Origin: Pseudoduganella lutea
Lineage (GTDB): Bacteria > Pseudomonadota > Gammaproteobacteria > Burkholderiales > Burkholderiaceae_D
Direction: 5' to 3'
Assembly (NCBI RefSeq): GCF_004209755.1
Contig: NZ_CP035913.1
Location: 3,782,001 to 3,846,000, forward strand
DNA: 64,000 bases
Shown piece by piece: positions 47,011 through 57,138 of the stretch. Position 1 is the first letter of the stretch. Each line of letters starts with the position of its first letter. A program made the translations under genes and the position numbers. The notes beneath the pieces were generated by a model. That model did no database searches and had not been told where the DNA came from. It saw only the letters and a list, made by a program, of their open reading frames with translations.

Positions 47011-48549
47011 ATGACCCTGACCCTCCATCCCGGAAAATTGTCCTTGTCCGACCTGCGTGCCGCCTGGGCGGCGCACGGCCCCATCGCCCTGGCGCCCGAA
47101 GCGTATGCGGACATCGATGCGTCCGCCCGCGCCGTGCAGGCGATCGTGCAAAAAGGCGAAGCGGCCTATGGCATCAATACCGGCTTCGGCCTGCTGGCAA
47201 AGACCCGCATTCCGGACGGCCAGCTCGAGCAGCTCCAGCGCAACCTGATCCTGTCGCACTCCGTCGGTACCGGCGAGCTGATGGCGGACCATGTGGTGCG
47301 CCTGCTGATGCTGACGAAAATCGGCAGCCTGGCGCGCGGCTTTTCCGGTATCCGCGCCGTCGTCATCGATACGCTGATCGCCCTGTACAACGCCGGCATC
47401 GTGCCGGCCATCCCGGTCAAGGGCTCGGTGGGCGCCTCGGGCGACCTGGCACCGCTGGCGCACATGACGCTGGCGCTGCTGGGCGTGGGCCAGGTGCGCG
47501 TGAAGGGCGAGCTGATGGAAGCGCTCGACGCGCTGGCCGCGGCCGGTATCGCGCCCGTGGTGCTGGCGCCGAAGGAAGGACTGGCGCTGATCAACGGCAC
47601 CCAGGCCTCCACGGCGCTGGCGCTGCACGGCCTGTTCATGGCCGAGCGGCTGCTGGAGGCGGGCATGGTCACCGGATCGCTGTCGCTGGACGCCGCCAAG
47701 GGCAGCGACGCGCCGTTCGACGCCCGCGTGCACGAAGTGCGCGGCCAGCCGGGCCAGATCGCCGCCGCGGCCATCTACCGGCAGCTGGTGACGGGCAGCG
47801 CGATCCGCGCCTCGCACCTGCTGGGCGACGAACGCGTGCAGGACCCTTACTGCCTGCGCTGCCAGCCGCAGGTGATGGGCGCCTGCATGGACCTGATCGC
47901 GAACGCCACCCGCACGCTGCTGATCGAGGCGAACGCCGTCACCGACAACCCGCTGCTGTTCAGGGAGGGAGACGACGTGACCATCGTTTCGGGCGGTAAT
48001 TTCCATGCCGAGCCGGTAGCCTTCGCGGCCGACACGCTGGCGCTGGCCATCGCGGAAATCGGCAGCATCGCCGAACGCCGCATCGCGCTGCTGATCGACG
48101 CGACCCTGTCCGGCCTGCCGCCGTTCCTGGTGCGCGAACCGGGCGTCAATTCCGGCTTCATGATCGCGCACGTGACGGCGGCGGCGCTGGCTTCCGAAAA
48201 CAAGTCGCTGGCGCATCCGGCCAGCGTGGACAGCCTGCCCACGTCCGCCAACCAGGAAGACCATGTGAGCATGGCCACCTTCGCGGCGCGCCGGCTCGAC
48301 GAGATGGCGCACAATACCGCGGCGATCGTCGGCATCGAGCTGCTCGCGGCGGCGCAGGGCATCGACTTCCACCGGCCCCTGAAGACGTCGCCGCACCTGG
48401 AGCACGTGCACGCGCAGTTGCGCCGGCGCGTGCCGTTCTTCGATGCCGACCGTTACTTCGCGCCCGATATCGAGGCGGCCAAGCGGATGGTGCTGGACGG
48501 CGACCTGTCCGCCGACTGCCGCCAGCTGTTCAAGCCGCTGCACCCCTGA
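47011..48549 (+). CDS. hutH: Histidine ammonia-lyase
   Basis: The product is 512 aa. ATG 47011 is preferred over ATG 47005 because AGGA is then seven bases upstream and because the MIO tripeptide falls at Ala142-Ser143-Gly144, the same numbering as in Pseudomonas putida. The motif is [14 protein letters not shown]. Other features are [12 protein letters not shown] and [17 protein letters not shown]. It removes ammonia from histidine to give urocanate, the hut inducer. It lies 11 bp after hutU. Confidence 0.97.
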   Translation: MTLTLHPGKLSLSDLRAAWAAHGPIALAPEAYADIDASARAVQAIVQKGEAAYGINTGFGLLAKTRIPDGQLEQLQRNLILSHSVGTGELMADHVVRLLMLTKIGSLARGFSGIRAVVIDTLIALYNAGIVPAIPVKGSVGASGDLAPLAHMTLALLGVGQVRVKGELMEALDALAAAGIAPVVLAPKEGLALINGTQASTALALHGLFMAERLLEAGMVTGSLSLDAAKGSDAPFDARVHEVRGQPGQIAAAAIYRQLVTGSAIRASHLLGDERVQDPYCLRCQPQVMGACMDLIANATRTLLIEANAVTDNPLLFREGDDVTIVSGGNFHAEPVAFAADTLALAIAEIGSIAERRIALLIDATLSGLPPFLVREPGVNSGFMIAHVTAAALASENKSLAHPASVDSLPTSANQEDHVSMATFAARRLDEMAHNTAAIVGIELLAAAQGIDFHRPLKTSPHLEHVHAQLRRRVPFFDADRYFAPDIEAAKRMVLDGDLSADCRQLFKPLHP

Positions 48550-48558
48550 GGAGGCCAG

Positions 48559-49371
48559 ATGGACTTTGCTTTTGAAGCCGGCACGCTCCCGCTGCTGATC
48601 TCGATGCCACACGCGGGCACCGGCATTCCGGCCGATATCGCCGCCACGATGACACCGGCGGCGCTGCGCAAGGCCGACACGGACTGGCACCTGCGCGAGC
48701 TGTACGGCTTCGCCCGCGAACTGGGCGCCTCCACCCTGGCGGCGCACTGGTCGCGCTACGTGATCGACCTGAACCGCCCGGCGGACAACGCCAACCTGTA
48801 TCCCGGGCAGGACACCACCGGCCTGTGCCCGCTCGACACCTTTGCCCGCGAACCGCTGTACCAGCCGGGGCGCGCACCGGATGAAGGGGAAGTGCGGCGC
48901 CGCCTGGCGCTGTACTGGCAGCCGTACCATGACCAGTTGCGCGCCGAACTGGACCGGCTGTTGCACGTGCACGGCAGGGTCGTGCTGTGGGAAGCGCATT
49001 CGATCGCATCGGTCGTGCTGCGCTTTTTCGAAGGCAAGCTGCCGGACCTGAATTTCGGCAGCGCCGATGGCGCCAGCTGCGATCCGGCGCTCACGGAGCG
49101 CGTCACCGGCATCGCGCAGGAGGACGGCCATTACACGATCGCCATCAACGGCCGCTTCAAGGGCGGCCACATCACGCGCACGTACGGCCGGCCGGACGCG
49201 GGCGTGCACGCCTTGCAGCTGGAAATGTGCCAGAGCACCTATATGAATGAAAGCGCGGATGACCCGGCGCCGTTCGGCTATCGCCCGGACCTGGCGGGGC
49301 AGGTGCAGCCGCTGCTGCGGCGCATGCTGGCCGCGGCGGCCGGCTGGGCAGGTAAGGGGGGCACGGCGTGA
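48559..49371 (+). CDS. hutG: N-formylglutamate deformylase
   Basis: The product is 270 aa, MDFAFEAGTLPLLISMPHAGTGIP. The family pattern includes SMPHAG with a likely metal-ligand His, VIDLNRPADNANLYPGQDTTG, VLWEAHSI and INGRFKGGHITRTYG. It hydrolyses N-formyl-glutamate to glutamate and formate, the last step of the five-step hut route. GAGG precedes the ATG, 9 bp after hutH; the stop overlaps hutF by 4 bp. Confidence 0.95.
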   Translation: MDFAFEAGTLPLLISMPHAGTGIPADIAATMTPAALRKADTDWHLRELYGFARELGASTLAAHWSRYVIDLNRPADNANLYPGQDTTGLCPLDTFAREPLYQPGRAPDEGEVRRRLALYWQPYHDQLRAELDRLLHVHGRVVLWEAHSIASVVLRFFEGKLPDLNFGSADGASCDPALTERVTGIAQEDGHYTIAINGRFKGGHITRTYGRPDAGVHALQLEMCQSTYMNESADDPAPFGYRPDLAGQVQPLLRRMLAAAAGWAGKGGTA

Positions 49372-50738
49372 ATGCCCTGTTCGCACGCCACGCGCTGTTG
49401 CCGGAAGGGTGGCGGCGCGACGTGCTATTGGAATGGGGCGCCGATGGCCGCCTCACGGCCGTGACGCCGGATGCCGCCGGGCCGCCTGGTGTCGAGGAGG
49501 CGGCGTACGTCCTGCCCGGCATGGTCAACCTGCATTCGCACAGTTTCCAGCGGGCGCTGTCCGGCCTGACGGAAATCGCCGGCGCGGTGGGCGGCAGCCC
49601 CGACAGTTTCTGGACGTGGCGCGACCTGATGTACCGCTTCGCCCTCGGCATCACGCCGGAACAGATGGAAGCCATCGCCGCGCAGCTGTTCGCCGAGTGC
49701 CTGCGGCATGGCTACACGTCGGTCTGCGAATTCCATTATGTGCACCGGGCGCCCGATGGCGCGTGGTATCCGGACGTGGCCGAGACCGCCCGCCGCGTGA
49801 TCGCCGGCGCGCGTTACGCGGGCATCGGCATCACGATGCTGCCGGTGCTCTACAGTTTCGCCGGCTTCGGGGAGGCGCCGCTGCGCGACGAGCAGCGGCG
49901 TTTCCGCACGGGGCCGGCCGATGTGCTGGCGATCGTCGATGCGCTGGAACCGTTGCGCGGCACGATGGTCGAAGTGGGGATGGCACCCCATTCGCTGCGG
50001 GCGGCGTCTGTAGCGCAGATCCGTGAAGTACTGGGCGCATTGCCACGGGGGCGGCCCGTGCACCTCCATATAGCCGAGCAGGAGGCCGAAGTGCGGCAAT
50101 GCATCGATCAAAACGGGCGCCGCCCCGTGCAGTTCCTGTACGATAATCTGCCGGTCGATGAGCAGTGGTGCCTCGTTCACGCCACGCATGTGGACGATAG
50201 CGAAGTGGGCGCCATTGCCACCAGTGGCGCCGTTGCCGGGCTGTGCCCCACCACGGAAGCGAACCTGGGTGACGGGCTGTTCCCGCTGGCCTCGTTCCTG
50301 GCGCGGGGCGGCCGGTTCGGCATCGGCAGCGACAGCCACGTGTCCACCAGCCCGGTGGAAGAACTGCGCTGGCTCGAATATGGCCAGCGGCTGGCGGGAC
50401 AGCGGCGCAACGTCGCCGTGACAACGGATGAGCGCCGCGTTGGCGACCATCTATGGCGCGCCGCCCTGGCAGGGGGCGCGCAGGCGGCGGGAAGGCAGGT
50501 CGGCGCGCTGGCGCCGGCCCATGCGGCCGACCTGCTGGTACTGGACGAGGCGCACCCGAACGTGTCCGCGCCGCCCGAGCTGCTGAACGGCTTCATCTTC
50601 AGCGGCAACGACAACCTGGTGAAGGATGTGCTGGCCGGCGGGCAGTGGGTCGTCCGCGGCCGGGAGCACGTGGCGCAGGCGGCAATCGCCGCGCGCTTCA
50701 AGGAAACGTTGGCCAACCTGCGCGAGCTGCCATCATGA
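49368..50738 (+). CDS. hutF: Formimidoylglutamate deiminase
   Basis: The product is 456 aa from GTG overlapping the hutG stop. It is an amidohydrolase with the metal site MVNLHSHSFQRALSGLTE, SVCEFHYVH, the later VHLHIAEQEAEV, LVHATHVDD and GIGSDSHVSTSPVEELRWLE. HutF releases ammonia from formiminoglutamate to give formylglutamate. Its presence with HutG shows the Pseudomonas-type five-step pathway and not direct HutG-type formiminoglutamase. The stop overlaps hutD (ATGA). Confidence 0.95.
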   Translation: MNALFARHALLPEGWRRDVLLEWGADGRLTAVTPDAAGPPGVEEAAYVLPGMVNLHSHSFQRALSGLTEIAGAVGGSPDSFWTWRDLMYRFALGITPEQMEAIAAQLFAECLRHGYTSVCEFHYVHRAPDGAWYPDVAETARRVIAGARYAGIGITMLPVLYSFAGFGEAPLRDEQRRFRTGPADVLAIVDALEPLRGTMVEVGMAPHSLRAASVAQIREVLGALPRGRPVHLHIAEQEAEVRQCIDQNGRRPVQFLYDNLPVDEQWCLVHATHVDDSEVGAIATSGAVAGLCPTTEANLGDGLFPLASFLARGGRFGIGSDSHVSTSPVEELRWLEYGQRLAGQRRNVAVTTDERRVGDHLWRAALAGGAQAAGRQVGALAPAHAADLLVLDEAHPNVSAPPELLNGFIFSGNDNLVKDVLAGGQWVVRGREHVAQAAIAARFKETLANLRELPS

Positions 50739-51331
50739 CGACACTGATACAGTATGCAAGCCTGCATCCGACCCCCTGGAAGAACGGCGGCGGGTGCACG
50801 ACCGAAATCCTCGCATCGCCACCGGGCGCCACGCTGGATGACTTCGACTTCCGCATCAGCCTGGCGACGATCGCGCAGAGCGGCCCGTTCTCGGTTTTTC
50901 CCGGCGTCGATCGCACGCTGTCGCTGGTCGATGGCGGCAACGTGGTGCTGGACGTGGGCAACGAGCGCAAGGTGGCGCTGTCCGACCGCGAACCGGTGGT
51001 GGCTTTCCCCGGAGAAGTGCCGGTGTCCGCCACCGTGGATGGCAACCCCACCGTCGATTTCAATGTGATGACCCGAAGGGGCCGCTGCTCGCACCAGGTG
51101 GAGCGCCGCGTGTTCCGCGACTACGCGGAGCTGGAGCGGCGCAGCGCATTGACAGTGCTGTTCTTCGCCGAGGGCGACACGCTGACCGTGCACAGCGAGC
51201 GCGAACGCATGTCGATGGTGCGCTACGATGCGGTCGTGCTCGACCGCGAACAGAACTGGGTGCTGGAAGCGCCGCAGGCCACGGTCTACATCGTTGATAT
51301 CATTCCGGAAGACGAGGACGACGAGGAATGA
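50735..51331 (+). CDS. hutD: HutD family protein
   Basis: The product is 198 aa, [26 protein letters not shown]. HutD proteins are bicupins; PWKNGGG is the family hallmark, followed by [29 protein letters not shown]. HutD is not an enzyme of the route. In pseudomonads it is proposed to bind formylglutamate and limit hut activity. ATG overlaps the hutF stop. The tail is acidic (PEDEDDEE). Confidence 0.93.
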   Translation: MTTLIQYASLHPTPWKNGGGCTTEILASPPGATLDDFDFRISLATIAQSGPFSVFPGVDRTLSLVDGGNVVLDVGNERKVALSDREPVVAFPGEVPVSATVDGNPTVDFNVMTRRGRCSHQVERRVFRDYAELERRSALTVLFFAEGDTLTVHSERERMSMVRYDAVVLDREQNWVLEAPQATVYIVDIIPEDEDDEE

Positions 51332-51338
51332 GCGATCG

Positions 51339-52580
51339 ATGAGTGGATGGGACCTGCTGATCAAGAACGTCCACCTGGCCACGCTGGCCGGTGGTGAAGG
51401 ATATGCGAATGACTATGGCGCCGTTCACGACGGCGCGATCGCCGTCCGCGATGGCCGCATCGCCTGGCTTGGACCGGAAACCGAAGCGGCGGCGCATGGC
51501 AGCGCCGCCGAGGAGCGCGATGGCCATGGTTGCTGGCTCACGCCGGGCCTGGTCGACTGCCACACGCACATCGTCCATGCCGGCAACCGCAGCGATGAAT
51601 TCGAAGTGCGCCTGAACGGCGCCACCTACGAGGAGATCGCCCGCGCGGGCGGCGGCATCATGTCCACCGTGCGCGCCACCCGCGCCGCCAGCGAGGATGA
51701 ACTGCTGGCGCAAAGCCTGCCGCGCATCCGCAGCCTGCTCGCCGAGGGCGTGACGACGCTGGAAATCAAGTCCGGCTATGGCCTCGACCTGGCAACCGAA
51801 GCGAAGATGCTGCGCGTGGCGCGGCGCGTTGCCGGTGTGCTGCCGGTGCGCGTTGCCACCACGTTCCTGGGCGCGCATGCGTTGCCGCCGGACCATGCGG
51901 GGCGTGCCGACGCTTATATCGATGCCGTGTGCGCGATGATTCCCGAACTGGCCGGCGCAGGGCTTGTCGATGCGGTGGACGCGTTCTGCGAGCGCATCGG
52001 CTTCACGGCGGCGCAGACGGAGCGCGTGTTCGAAGCATCCCGCCGTGCCGGCCTGCCTGTCAAACTGCATGCCGAACAATTGTCGGACCAGGGCGGCGCC
52101 GCGCTGGTGGCGCGCTTCGGCGGCTTGTCCGCCGACCACCTGGAGCACCTGACCGATGCCGGCATCGCCGCGATGGCGGCCAGCGGCACCGTTGCCGTGC
52201 TGCTGCCGGGTGCTTATTACTTCCTGCGCGATACCACGCCACCGCCGGTGGCCGCGCTGCGCGCCGCCGGCGTGCCGATGGCGGTCGCCACCGACTGCAA
52301 TCCCGGCACGTCACCGATGACGTCGCTGCTGCTGGCGCTGAACATGGCTTGCACGTTGTGGCGGCTCACGCCGCGCGAGGCGCTGCTGGGCGCCACCGCC
52401 TGCGCCGCCCGCGCGCTGGGGCTGCATGGCGAGGTCGGCACACTCGAAGTGGGCAAACGCGCCGACTTCGCGCTGTGGCGCATCGCCCGGCCGGCGGACC
52501 TGTGCTATGCGATCGGCTTCAATCCCTGCGCGGCGGTCGTCAATAATGGGGTGTGGCGCGTGCCGCAGATAGACGGGTGA
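51339..52580 (+). CDS. hutI: Imidazolonepropionase
   Basis: The product is 413 aa from [16 protein letters not shown], 7 bp after the hutD stop. Amidohydrolase features are [27 protein letters not shown] (HTH metal site), [46 protein letters not shown] and [10 protein letters not shown]. It hydrolyses imidazolone propionate to formiminoglutamate, step three. The stop overlaps the next gene (GTGA). Confidence 0.97.
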   Translation: MSGWDLLIKNVHLATLAGGEGYANDYGAVHDGAIAVRDGRIAWLGPETEAAAHGSAAEERDGHGCWLTPGLVDCHTHIVHAGNRSDEFEVRLNGATYEEIARAGGGIMSTVRATRAASEDELLAQSLPRIRSLLAEGVTTLEIKSGYGLDLATEAKMLRVARRVAGVLPVRVATTFLGAHALPPDHAGRADAYIDAVCAMIPELAGAGLVDAVDAFCERIGFTAAQTERVFEASRRAGLPVKLHAEQLSDQGGAALVARFGGLSADHLEHLTDAGIAAMAASGTVAVLLPGAYYFLRDTTPPPVAALRAAGVPMAVATDCNPGTSPMTSLLLALNMACTLWRLTPREALLGATACAARALGLHGEVGTLEVGKRADFALWRIARPADLCYAIGFNPCAAVVNNGVWRVPQIDG

Positions 52581-54082
52581 GGGCGCGGGTGAGGGCGGCG
52601 TTCCTTGCCGCGCTGGCAGCCGCGCTGCTGGTGTGCTCTTCGTTCGCCCGTGCAGACGACGGCACGCTGCGCATCGGCTCGAAGCGCTTTACGGAATCCT
52701 ACATCCTGGCCGAAGTGGTGGCGCAGACCGCCGCGCCGCACGTCAAGGTCGAACACCGGCAGGGGCTCGGCAACACGGCCATCGTGCTGGCGGCGCTCAA
52801 GAATGGCAGCATCGACCTGTATCCGGAATATGTCGGCACGATCGACCAGGAGATCCTGAAACATGCGCAGCCATCGAGCCTGGAACAGATACGTGGCGAA
52901 CTGGCGAAGATGGGGTTCGGCATCGCCGTGCCGCTGGGCTTCAACAATACCTATGCGCTGGCCGTGCGCGGCGATGCGGGCCTTGGCACGGTGTCCGAAC
53001 TGGCGCGCCATCCCGAATTGCGTTTCGGGCTGTCGCACGAATTCATCGGCCGCACGGATGGCTGGCCCGGCCTGGCAGGCCGCTATGGCCTGCCGCAGCA
53101 GCCGCGCGGCCTCGACCACGGCATCGCCTACGAGGCCTTGGCGGCGCGGCAGGTCGACGTCATCGACATTTACTCGACCGACGCCAAGATCGCCCGCTAC
53201 GGCCTGACCGTGCTGCGCGACGACCGCGCCTACTTCCCCCGTTATGACGCGGTGCTGCTGTACCGCCTCGATACCGCGGCACGCTTTCCGCAGGCATGGC
53301 GGGCCATCGGGGGACTGGAAGGCAAGATCAGCGAGCGCGACATGATCGGCATGAACGCCGCCGCCGAACTCGAAGGGCAGTCGTTTGCGGACGTGGCACG
53401 GCGCTGGCTGGCGCGGCAGGGCGGCAACGCGGCGCAGCCGGCCGCCACCCCGCGCTCCCTGGCAGGCGTGCTGTTCGGCCCCGATCTCGCCCGGCTCACG
53501 GGGCAGCACGTGATGCTCGTGGCGCTGTCCGTGCTGCTGGCGTGCATCGCCGGCGTGCCCCTCGGCGTGCTGGCCGCGCTGCGCCCGCGGCTGCGGCAAC
53601 CGGTGCTGGCGCTGACGGGCGTGCTGCAGACGGTGCCGTCGCTGGCCCTGCTGGCGATGCTGATCCCGCTGCTGGGCACGATCGGCATCGTGCCGGCACT
53701 CGTGGCGCTGTTCGTCTATGCGCTGCTGCCCATCGTGCGCAACACGTGCACCGGCATCCTCGGCATCGCCCCCGGCCTGCGGCAGGCCGCGCTCGCCCTG
53801 GGACTCACGCCGCGCCAGCGCCTGTGGCACGTCGACCTGCCGCTGGCGTTGCGGGTGATCCTGGCAGGGGTGAAAACGGCGGCCGTGATGAGCGTGGGCA
53901 CCGCCACCATCGCGGCCTTCATCGGCGCCGGCGGCTATGGCGAGCGGATCACCACCGGGCTGGCGCTGAACGACAACACGATGCTGCTGGCCGGCGCCTT
54001 GCCCGCCGCGGCGCTGGCGCTGCTGACGCAGGGCTTGTTCGAATTGCTCGAGCGTCGCCTGGTCGTTGCGCGAAAGAAGTAA
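52577..54082 (+). CDS. Fused substrate-binding/permease protein of an osmoprotectant-type ABC transporter
   Basis: The product is 501 aa from GTG 52577, which overlaps the hutI stop. It has a signal peptide ([21 protein letters not shown]). Residues about 30-285 are an OpuAC-like binding domain ([47 protein letters not shown]). Residues about 315-495 are a permease with five or six helices and the EAA-like loop of the ATPase contact ([30 protein letters not shown]). The order binding domain then permease is a fusion in one chain. No ATPase gene is in the window. The hut position suggests histidine or a quaternary amine as substrate, which is inference. Confidence 0.87.
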   Translation: MRARVRAAFLAALAAALLVCSSFARADDGTLRIGSKRFTESYILAEVVAQTAAPHVKVEHRQGLGNTAIVLAALKNGSIDLYPEYVGTIDQEILKHAQPSSLEQIRGELAKMGFGIAVPLGFNNTYALAVRGDAGLGTVSELARHPELRFGLSHEFIGRTDGWPGLAGRYGLPQQPRGLDHGIAYEALAARQVDVIDIYSTDAKIARYGLTVLRDDRAYFPRYDAVLLYRLDTAARFPQAWRAIGGLEGKISERDMIGMNAAAELEGQSFADVARRWLARQGGNAAQPAATPRSLAGVLFGPDLARLTGQHVMLVALSVLLACIAGVPLGVLAALRPRLRQPVLALTGVLQTVPSLALLAMLIPLLGTIGIVPALVALFVYALLPIVRNTCTGILGIAPGLRQAALALGLTPRQRLWHVDLPLALRVILAGVKTAAVMSVGTATIAAFIGAGGYGERITTGLALNDNTMLLAGALPAAALALLTQGLFELLERRLVVARKK

Positions 54083-54149
54083 GTGTTCTGCTACGGGGCG
54101 TAAGCATTTGTAAAAGCCCGGGCCGCGGCCGGGAGCGCGGGACTATATT

Positions 54150-54228
54150 GAACCCGTTGATTCATCTCCCCTCCCGACTGACAACTGGGTTCCTGCCACG
54201 CCGCCAAGTGCCGCGTGGCGTTTTTTTT
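54150..54228 (+). ncRNA. Candidate small RNA with CCTCC-rich loop and intrinsic terminator
   Basis: The strand forms a hairpin GAACCC-GTTG (54150-54159) with CAAC-t-GGGTTC (54182-54192), whose loop holds CTCCCCTCCC (54166-54175), followed by the terminator stem and eight T. A -10-like TATATT lies at 54144-54149. The loop is complementary to a Shine-Dalgarno, like the CCTCCTCC loops of known proteobacterial sRNAs. It could also be a processed 3' end of the hut operon mRNA. No -35 is evident. Confidence 0.4.
54195..54228 (+). terminator. Intrinsic terminator downstream of the hut operon
   Basis: GCCACGC (54195-54201) pairs with GCGTGGC (54213-54219) and is followed by TTTTTTTT (54221-54228). 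It ends the hut/transporter transcript or the candidate small RNA just before the convergent GNAT gene. Confidence 0.9.
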
Positions 54229-54237
54229 GCTCAGCGC

Positions 54238-54738
54238 TTACCGATTCAAGGCCAGCGCCGTGAGCGCGTCGCCCGTAACGCGGCAGATGCGCCAGTCGGG
54301 CAGCACGTCGGCACCCATCTTTTCATAGAACGCGATGGCGTTGGCATTCCAGTCCAGCACCGACCATTCGAAGCGCCCGCACTGGCGCTCGACGGCCAGC
54401 GCGGCCAGTGCCGACAGCATGCGCTTGCCATGGCCCTGGCCACGGCAGCTCTGTTTCACGTACAGGTCTTCCAGGTAGAGGCCCTTGCGGCCGAGGAAGG
54501 TGGAGAAATTGTGGAAGAACAGCGCGAACGTCACTACTTCGCTCCCTTCCTCACCCTTGCCTTCTTCGCCCACGATCGCCTCGCATGGCGGCCGGGCGCC
54601 GAACAGCGCATCGTGCAGCATCGCCTCGTCGGCAATGACCATGTGTTCCAGTTTTTCAAAGACGGCCAGTTCGCGGATCATCGCGAGAATCGGGGCCACG
54701 TCGTCGGGGCCGGCAGGGCGGATGTGCAGTGCGGTCAT
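54238..54738 (-). CDS. GNAT N-acetyltransferase (diamine acetyltransferase-like)
   Basis: The protein is 166 aa from MTALHIRPAGPDDVAPILAMIRELA. GNAT motifs are LGRKGLYLEDLYVKQSCRGQGHGKRMLSAL (acetyl-CoA loop RGQGHG) and EWSVLDWNANAIAFYEKMGA. The sequence LYLEDLYV and WNANAIAFYEKMGA are typical of the spermidine/spermine (SSAT)-like group; the substrate is not proven. The start overlaps the stop of the EamA gene by 4 bp, so the pair is one operon. Confidence 0.9.
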   Translation of the reverse strand: MTALHIRPAGPDDVAPILAMIRELAVFEKLEHMVIADEAMLHDALFGARPPCEAIVGEEGKGEEGSEVVTFALFFHNFSTFLGRKGLYLEDLYVKQSCRGQGHGKRMLSALAALAVERQCGRFEWSVLDWNANAIAFYEKMGADVLPDWRICRVTGDALTALALNR

Positions 54739-55694
54739 GAGGCTTTCTTCAGCAGGATGGGTTCGGGCTCCATGATAGCGGGAGCCGAAGCCGGAGCCAA
54801 AGCGCGCGCGGGGCCTTTCAGCGCCCATGCCACGCTGGCCAGGCACACCAGCATGCCCAGGCATTCGACGACGCCGGGGCGGAAATCTTCAAGGCGGATC
54901 GACAGCAGCACCGAGATCACGGGCGTGACGACACCGATGTAGACGGCTTTCCCCGAGCCGAGCCGGTGGATCAGCGTGAAGTAGCAGGCAAACGCGATCA
55001 CGGAACCGAACAGCGACAGGTACAGCAAGCCGCCCCAGTAGCGTGCGGACGATGGCAGCACGAACGGCTGGCCGTTTGCCACCGCCCAGCCGGCCACCAG
55101 CAGCGTGCCCCACAGCATGCCCCAGGCCATCGTCAGCAGCACGTTGCTGTCGTGTTCGCGCACCTTCACCACCAGCACGTTGCCGATGGAGCTGGCGATC
55201 GTGGCCACCAGGGCCAGGATCAGTCCCAGCAGGAAGTGGCCATTGCCGCCCCCGACGATCTCGCGCATGGCACCGCCGATCGATTGCCAGAACAACAGGA
55301 TCACGCCCAGCACGGAAACGGTGCCCGCCGCCCATGTCCGCGATGACAGCGGCGTGCCGAGGATCATGCGGTTCAGGATCGGATTCCAGAACACCATCAG
55401 CGCGAACAGCACGGCCACCAGCGCCGAGACGAGGTATTGCTCGGACGTGTAAGTGCAGATGTAGCTGAGGCCGAATGTGGCGCAGCCTTGCACGATGGTC
55501 CAGCGTTGTGCGCGCCAGGACAGGCGCAGGCTGTCGCCGCGCAGTTTGCACCAGGCGAACAGCACGGCCGACGCCAGCGCGAAACGGTAGACCACCGAGA
55601 CAGCCGGCGGCACGTCGCCCAGCTGCAGGGTAATGGCCCAGAACGTGGAACCCCAGATCAGGCAGGCGATGATGAACAGGATGGGAGAAGGCAT
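54735..55694 (-). CDS. EamA-family (DMT) inner-membrane transporter
   Basis: The protein is 319 aa with ten predicted membrane helices in two EamA repeats. It begins MPSPILFIIACLIWGSTFWAITLQLG, with the EamA start IWGSTFWA; the first repeat is closed near ALMVFWNPILNRMIL, and the second carries GLILALVATIASSIGNVLVVK and YIGVVTPVISVLLSI. It probably exports a metabolite. It forms a two-gene operon with a GNAT enzyme. Confidence 0.9.
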   Translation of the reverse strand: MPSPILFIIACLIWGSTFWAITLQLGDVPPAVSVVYRFALASAVLFAWCKLRGDSLRLSWRAQRWTIVQGCATFGLSYICTYTSEQYLVSALVAVLFALMVFWNPILNRMILGTPLSSRTWAAGTVSVLGVILLFWQSIGGAMREIVGGGNGHFLLGLILALVATIASSIGNVLVVKVREHDSNVLLTMAWGMLWGTLLVAGWAVANGQPFVLPSSARYWGGLLYLSLFGSVIAFACYFTLIHRLGSGKAVYIGVVTPVISVLLSIRLEDFRPGVVECLGMLVCLASVAWALKGPARALAPASAPAIMEPEPILLKKAS

Positions 55695-56150
55695 CCCGGC
55701 AGTATAGGGCGTTTGATTGTCCTTGCCCTAGAGCAATTTCAAGTGTTGGCTGTTGCTGTGACACCCGCGCCACTTGAGTCGACGCAAGCGGGATGCAGAC
55801 GGCAACCAAGCTGCAAGAATCGCAATTACGATGGCAGATCTCACCACGCCGGGAAACGCCATCATGAACTGGATATTGCCTTTGAAAGTCCTCGCGCTGC
55901 TGTGTTATATCGCCCTGCTGACGGGCTTCCTGATCGCCTGTGGCGACAGTGCGCTGAAGCACGTGGCTATCCTGCGGCTGGCATCGCCATTGTAATGATC
56001 GCCGCTGCCATCACTAAGTGATGCCGAACCGCCGGGACACGAAGCCCGGCACGCAAAGTCGCCCCACCAGCAGAAAACCAGGCCGTCGAATAACGCTTCA
56101 TGCGTTCCTCTTGTCGAGCGCATTTGGCAGGCGGCGTTACAATCCGGCGC
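55695..56150 (+). other. 456-bp stretch between divergent genes, including a doubtful small ORF
   Basis: It holds the promoter region of the EamA gene (minus) and leads to the glycosylase gene at 56151 (plus). A short open frame at 55864-55995 is listed separately. A hairpin GCCGGG/CCCGGC near 56033-56052 is followed by ACGCAAAG; it resembles a fragment of a GEMM riboswitch but lacks the third stem. Otherwise nothing is recognised. Confidence 0.45.
55864..55995 (+). CDS. Possible small membrane protein (43 aa)
   Basis: The frame reads MNWILPLKVLALLCYIALLTGFLIACGDSALKH, then a short tail. It is one strongly hydrophobic segment followed by a polar end, as in small membrane proteins. The ribosome site is poor (GGGAAA, about 9 bases before the ATG), and it could be chance. 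No partner is evident. Confidence 0.25.
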   Translation: MNWILPLKVLALLCYIALLTGFLIACGDSALKHVAILRLASPL

Positions 56151-56645
56151 ATGGCTTCCCCACCTCTCCTGACCGGCCTGGCGCCGGTGATCGATCCGCA
56201 GGTCCGCATCCTGATCCTCGGCAGCTTCCCCGGCGCCGTGTCGCTGGCCCAGCAGCAGTATTACGCCCATCCGCGCAACCAGTTCTGGCGGCTGGTCGGC
56301 GCGCTCGTGGGCGAGGACCTGTACTCGCTGCCCTATGCGGAGCGCTTGCCCCGGCTGCTGGCGCACCGGATCGGCCTGTGGGACGTCCTCGGTGCCTGCG
56401 AGCGGGAAGGGAGCCTGGATTCGGCGATCCGCAAGCCCGCCGCCAACGATTTCGAGCGGCTGCACCAGCTGTGCCCAGCGCTGGAAACGGTGGGGTTCAA
56501 TGGGCAGGCCTCCGGCAAGTTCGCGCCGCAGTTCGCCGCGCGCGGCTACCGCACCGTCGTGCTGCCGTCGAGCTCGCCGGCACACATGGCGATGACGTTC
56601 GAGCAGAAGCTGGACGTGTGGCGCCAGCTACTGGCTGGACCGTAA
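56151..56645 (+). CDS. DNA-deoxyinosine (hypoxanthine-DNA) glycosylase, uracil-DNA glycosylase superfamily
   Basis: The product is 164 aa from MASPPLLTGLAPVIDP. It has the family 6 UDG pattern: ILILGSFPGAVSLAQQQYYAHPRNQFWRLVG, with GSFPG as the motif 1 and a PRNQFW segment, GLWDVLGACEREGSLD, and the C-terminal SSSPAHMAM (motif 2). It removes deaminated adenine (hypoxanthine) from DNA. A longer frame beginning at 56100 lacks conserved features. The last 18 bases overlap the convergent small gene. Confidence 0.85.
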   Translation: MASPPLLTGLAPVIDPQVRILILGSFPGAVSLAQQQYYAHPRNQFWRLVGALVGEDLYSLPYAERLPRLLAHRIGLWDVLGACEREGSLDSAIRKPAANDFERLHQLCPALETVGFNGQASGKFAPQFAARGYRTVVLPSSSPAHMAMTFEQKLDVWRQLLAGP

Positions 56646-56870
56646 GTCATCGAGGACCGTCATGGCCACGCGTTCCGCTTCGGCCTCCGCGGCTTGCTGG
56701 TCCATCAAGGCAAGGTCCGCCGAAACGCGCCGCTTCTTGTAGACGGGGGTCATGTGCATCGGGTTGGCGGAGGGCACGGCGATCGCCACATAGGCGCCCC
56801 ATTGCTTGGTACCCGCCAGCGCCTTGCCGGAAAATGTGACCTCGTAACCATCGATGACCTTGATCGGCAC
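56628..56870 (-). CDS. Small hypothetical protein
   Basis: The protein is 80 aa from GTG 56870, with GGAGAA seven bases upstream, VPIKVIDGYEVTFSGKALAGTKQWGAYVAI. Its C-terminal half is a charged helix (DQQAAEAEAERVAMTVLDDL). The frame stays open upstream to an ATG at 56951 but without features. I do not recognise the family; it is probably cytoplasmic. Confidence 0.6.
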   Translation of the reverse strand: MPIKVIDGYEVTFSGKALAGTKQWGAYVAIAVPSANPMHMTPVYKKRRVSADLALMDQQAAEAEAERVAMTVLDDLRSSQ

Positions 56871-57138
56871 GGTATTCTCCGGGTGAAGGGAATCGGTGTC
56901 ATGCAGGGCAGGACTCAGGCACTGGACACGTGCACAGACATTGTCCTTCAAACAATCGATCGGTGCCGCACGGCCGCCAGCCGGTCTGGCAGCGTTTAGC
57001 CTTGTCTGCCAGCCGGCGTGCCATTACGAATGCGGTGCCGGAGCACTCGTCGCGTCTCGGCGGCGAGGCGGAAAAGCAACACTCCAAGCCCGCAGCAAAT
57101 TTCTTCGCATAATTTTGTGCGCCGCACCAAAAGACTTA

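Noticed and set aside
56021..56100. GEMM-like (cyclic di-GMP-I) riboswitch fragment: AACC, hairpin, ACGCAAAG
   Set aside because: The GCCGGG/CCCGGC hairpin followed by ACGCAAAG is suggestive, but the downstream P3 stem and the closing P1 partner are missing, and the next gene is a DNA glycosylase.
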